NCBI GenBank assembly: GCA_026874595.1
Contig: CM049306.1
Span: 92,022,642 to 92,086,641, forward strand
Reading direction: 5' to 3'
Origin: Sipunculus nudus
Taxonomy: Eukaryota > Annelida > Sipuncula > Golfingiida > Sipunculidae
DNA: 64,000 nt
Part shown: positions 61,888 through 64,000 of the stretch, in pieces
Layout of the letters: each line of letters opens with the position of its first letter
Position numbering within the stretch: the first letter of the stretch is position 1
Notes under the pieces: model-generated
What the model saw: the letters and a program-made list of their open reading frames with translations, nothing else
Databases searched by the model: none
Told to the model about the DNA's origin: nothing
Position numbers and translations under genes: made by a program

Positions 61888-63300
61888 TCAGGGCCGGGGC
61901 CGGGAACCCGTACAAGAACCGGCTGGTCCAGGCGGACAGGGGCGTGTCCGGGAGAAGGATTCGAGGGCAACGTAGCCGTGGACTGGACGGAACGAGGGGT
62001 GGAGGGTTCGGTAATTCGAACAGGTCCCCGAAGCGCCGAAGATCCCCCGGAGAACCTGCAGAGGGAGGGAAATGGCTGTAAGGGTACCAAGGCGATCCTG
62101 GGAAAGCGTGTCGGCAAGGACGTTCACGGCGCCGCGGACATGACCAGCCTGAAGTGTAATACCGAGAGGGATACACAGATCGAACAGGCGATAAGTTTCC
62201 CGCAGAAGCGAGGGTGACCGAGTGCCGCCCTGCCTGTTGATATATGCAAGAACCGTCGTGTTGTCTGTCATGACCAGAACATGACTGTCGAGGAAGCGCG
62301 GAGACCAGTGGAGATCATACGAAGATCGGCCAGGTGGGCACCCCAGCCCATCTGAGACGCGTCGGTAAAGATTGTAAAGGCGACGGTCTGCGTGAAATGA
62401 ATACCGCGAAGGAGAAAAGACAGCCGGAGCCAGGGGTGGAGTGCCCGCCAGGCCTGGTGGGCAGGCAGAATCGCCGTACTCTGAGATGCAGAACCCAGGA
62501 GACGTGCGGAGCGAAGGAGCGACTGCACCGGGCGGAGGAACAGGCGGCCCATAGGGACACACGTGGCCGCCCAGTTAAGAGAACTGTGAAAGGAAGCCCC
62601 CAGATGGGAGCTGACACGATGAGCAGACAGAAGGGATCAGATCTGCCGGTGCAGACTGACCACAAAGTCGAGCGGGAGAGATACACGACCGGCCTGAAAA
62701 TCCAGGACCACGCCCAGAAACTGAATGGTCTGGGTAGGGACCAGATGAGACTTCTGGACATTGACCAGAAAGCCTAGATCACGAAGAAGGTAAAGCACGA
62801 GGGCACAGTGGTGGAGAAATAGATCGCAAGAAGGGGCGTGAACGAGCCAGTCGTCCAAGTACGGGAGGACTGATACCCCGACTGACCGAGGTAAGTGGTC
62901 ACAGCATGAACAAGGATCGTAAAGATCCAGGGCGCAATATTGATCCCGAACGGGAGGGCTCTGAATTGAAACACGCGAGTGCCGTAGGCGAACCGAAGGT
63001 ACGGCTGAGACACAGGGTGGATAGGTACATGGAAATACGCGTCTGTTAAATCGATCTTGAATGCCCAGTCGCCTTGGCGGACGGTGCGGAGCACGGCGGG
63101 AATACTGAACATTCGAAAATGGGGTGGTCAAATATAGGCATTGAGGCGCTTCAGACCTATAATCGGGCGCCACTGTCCGTCTGGCTTGGGGACAAGAAAA
63201 ATGCGGGAATAAAACCCGGGAGTTCCGGGATCGACCGGGAGAATGGCCCCCTTCAGGAGAAGGGACCGAATGGCATTTTCTAGCGCAAGACGCTTGGCCG
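61888..63300 (-). pseudogene. DIRS reverse transcriptase-RNase H, frameshifted
   Basis: Copies element RNA into DNA. The RT has FKIDLTDAYFHVPIHP (about 63060-63012), LRFAYGTRVFQFRALPFG and the catalytic box YLDDW at about 62850-62864 (YxDD). The YLDDW box is in a different frame from the upstream motifs, so a frameshift lies between about 62860 and 62920. RNase H follows: TIFTDASQMGWGAH (about 62373-62332) and, in another frame, MTDNTTVLAYINRQGG and DTLSQDRLG. Another frameshift therefore lies near 62315. Confidence 0.8.
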
Positions 63301-63304
63301 GATC

Positions 63305-64000
63305 CTAGGGTGGGGGAGTAACGAACAGAAACGCTGTGTGGGGCAGAGGGGTGAAAAACGAAATTCTGAAACCGAAACAAACGGTGCTTAAAACTAGTGG
63401 ATGTGAGGTGACACGCCTCCAGGCCAGATAAGAGATCTGAAGGCGGCTGCCTACCGGACCTGGATTGTCACGGCCGCGACCCCTCCGAGCGGATTTTCCT
63501 GCGAAAGGAGGAGGCCAGGCTGGACCCGGACGTCCGAGCAGACGGGCGGGCGGGAGCCACCGAGCGGCTAGCAGACGGAGCCCGTACCAGAACAGTAAAG
63601 GACCGGTAAGGGCGAGACACCTGTGAGGTCGAGGGAGGCGCCGACCGGAGGTGGGCCTGACGATCTGAATGATCCAGGGCAGTCTCATATACGCGGGATA
63701 GATGACCCCCAAAGAGGAGAGATCCCGTGAACGGCTGAGTATATAGATCCGAGAGCTTCGCGGATGACAGCGTGGGCTGGACGGAACGAAGGGTGCGGAG
63801 ACACCCGGTGCGGCGGAGCCGGATACAATCCTCCACCAGGCGCCAGGCCAAGTGTTGTAATTCGGCACATGCGTGAGCGGAAGCCTGCCATATATTATTT
63901 AATATGGCAGGATCCGGAGAAATAGACAACAGGCTGGTAACGGCCTGAAGGTCTGGCAGAGGGGAGCCTCCATATCCGAGAGCTGAGAATCGGATACATG
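63305..64000 (-). pseudogene. DIRS gag-like region, partial
   Basis: Upstream of the RT on the minus strand, an open stretch with LSDLYTQPFTGSLLFGGHL and an Arg/Ser/Pro-rich tail resembles the structural-protein region found at this position in DIRS elements. It continues beyond the window. Assignment is mainly by position. Confidence 0.5.

Larger units (their letters stand above)
58619..64000 (-). mobile_element. DIRS-type tyrosine-recombinase retrotransposon, decayed, runs off the window
   Basis: In minus-strand order: a gag-like region (from 64000 to about 63305), a reverse transcriptase and RNase H (about 63300-61890), then a tyrosine recombinase (about 61700-59039). A recombinase in place of an integrase, downstream of RT-RNase H, defines the DIRS group. 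Several frameshifts show the copy is dead. It is GC-rich relative to its surroundings, which suggests recent arrival despite the damage. The lower end is an inverted-repeat region typical of DIRS termini. Confidence 0.8.

Overview
This is animal nuclear DNA, most likely from a mollusc and probably a bivalve. It is AT-rich, with short exons, GT-AG introns and many short inverted-repeat and dispersed repeats. The proteins recognised are animal lysosome-positioning, ribosome-biogenesis and sperm-tail proteins. The species cannot be named from the sequence alone.

Layout. 0-4.2 kb is intergenic or 3'-flanking DNA with two inverted-repeat elements (230-1571 and 1801-2240). 4.26-6.20 kb, minus strand: four exons of BORCS7, a BORC subunit; its last short exon was not found. 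9.29-21.13 kb, plus strand: a 14-exon gene for an 888-residue protein I cannot name. It has an N-terminal P-loop resembling polynucleotide kinases, a central Ku-binding-like motif, acidic serine clusters and three LDDLF motifs, one of them the extreme C-terminus. Two of its introns hold opposite-strand copies of one repeat family. 21.1-25.1 kb is intergenic. 25.14-27.30 kb, minus strand: the last four exons of PDCD11 (RRP5), tail-to-tail with the kinase-like gene; the rest of PDCD11 is not in the window.

From about 28.3 to 58.6 kb lies a tandem array: one diverged partial unit without a gene, then three units of about 8.7, 9.3 and 9.5 kb. Each full unit has a 25-bp minisatellite, a conserved promoter-like block, an intronless ODF3 (CIMAP1A, SHIPPO-repeat) gene, and several kilobases of degenerate repeats. 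Those repeats include palindromes identical or close to the estrogen-response-element consensus. The coding differences among the three ODF3 copies form a mosaic that suggests gene conversion.

A fourth unit begins at about 58.51 kb and is cut after two minisatellite repeats by a decayed DIRS-type tyrosine-recombinase retrotransposon on the minus strand (58.62 kb to past the window end). That element was later hit by a 1.5-kb piggyBac-like element flanked by TTAA.

The strongest candidates for something undescribed are the kinase-like/Ku-motif gene and the amplified, converting ODF3 array with its regulatory-looking repeats.
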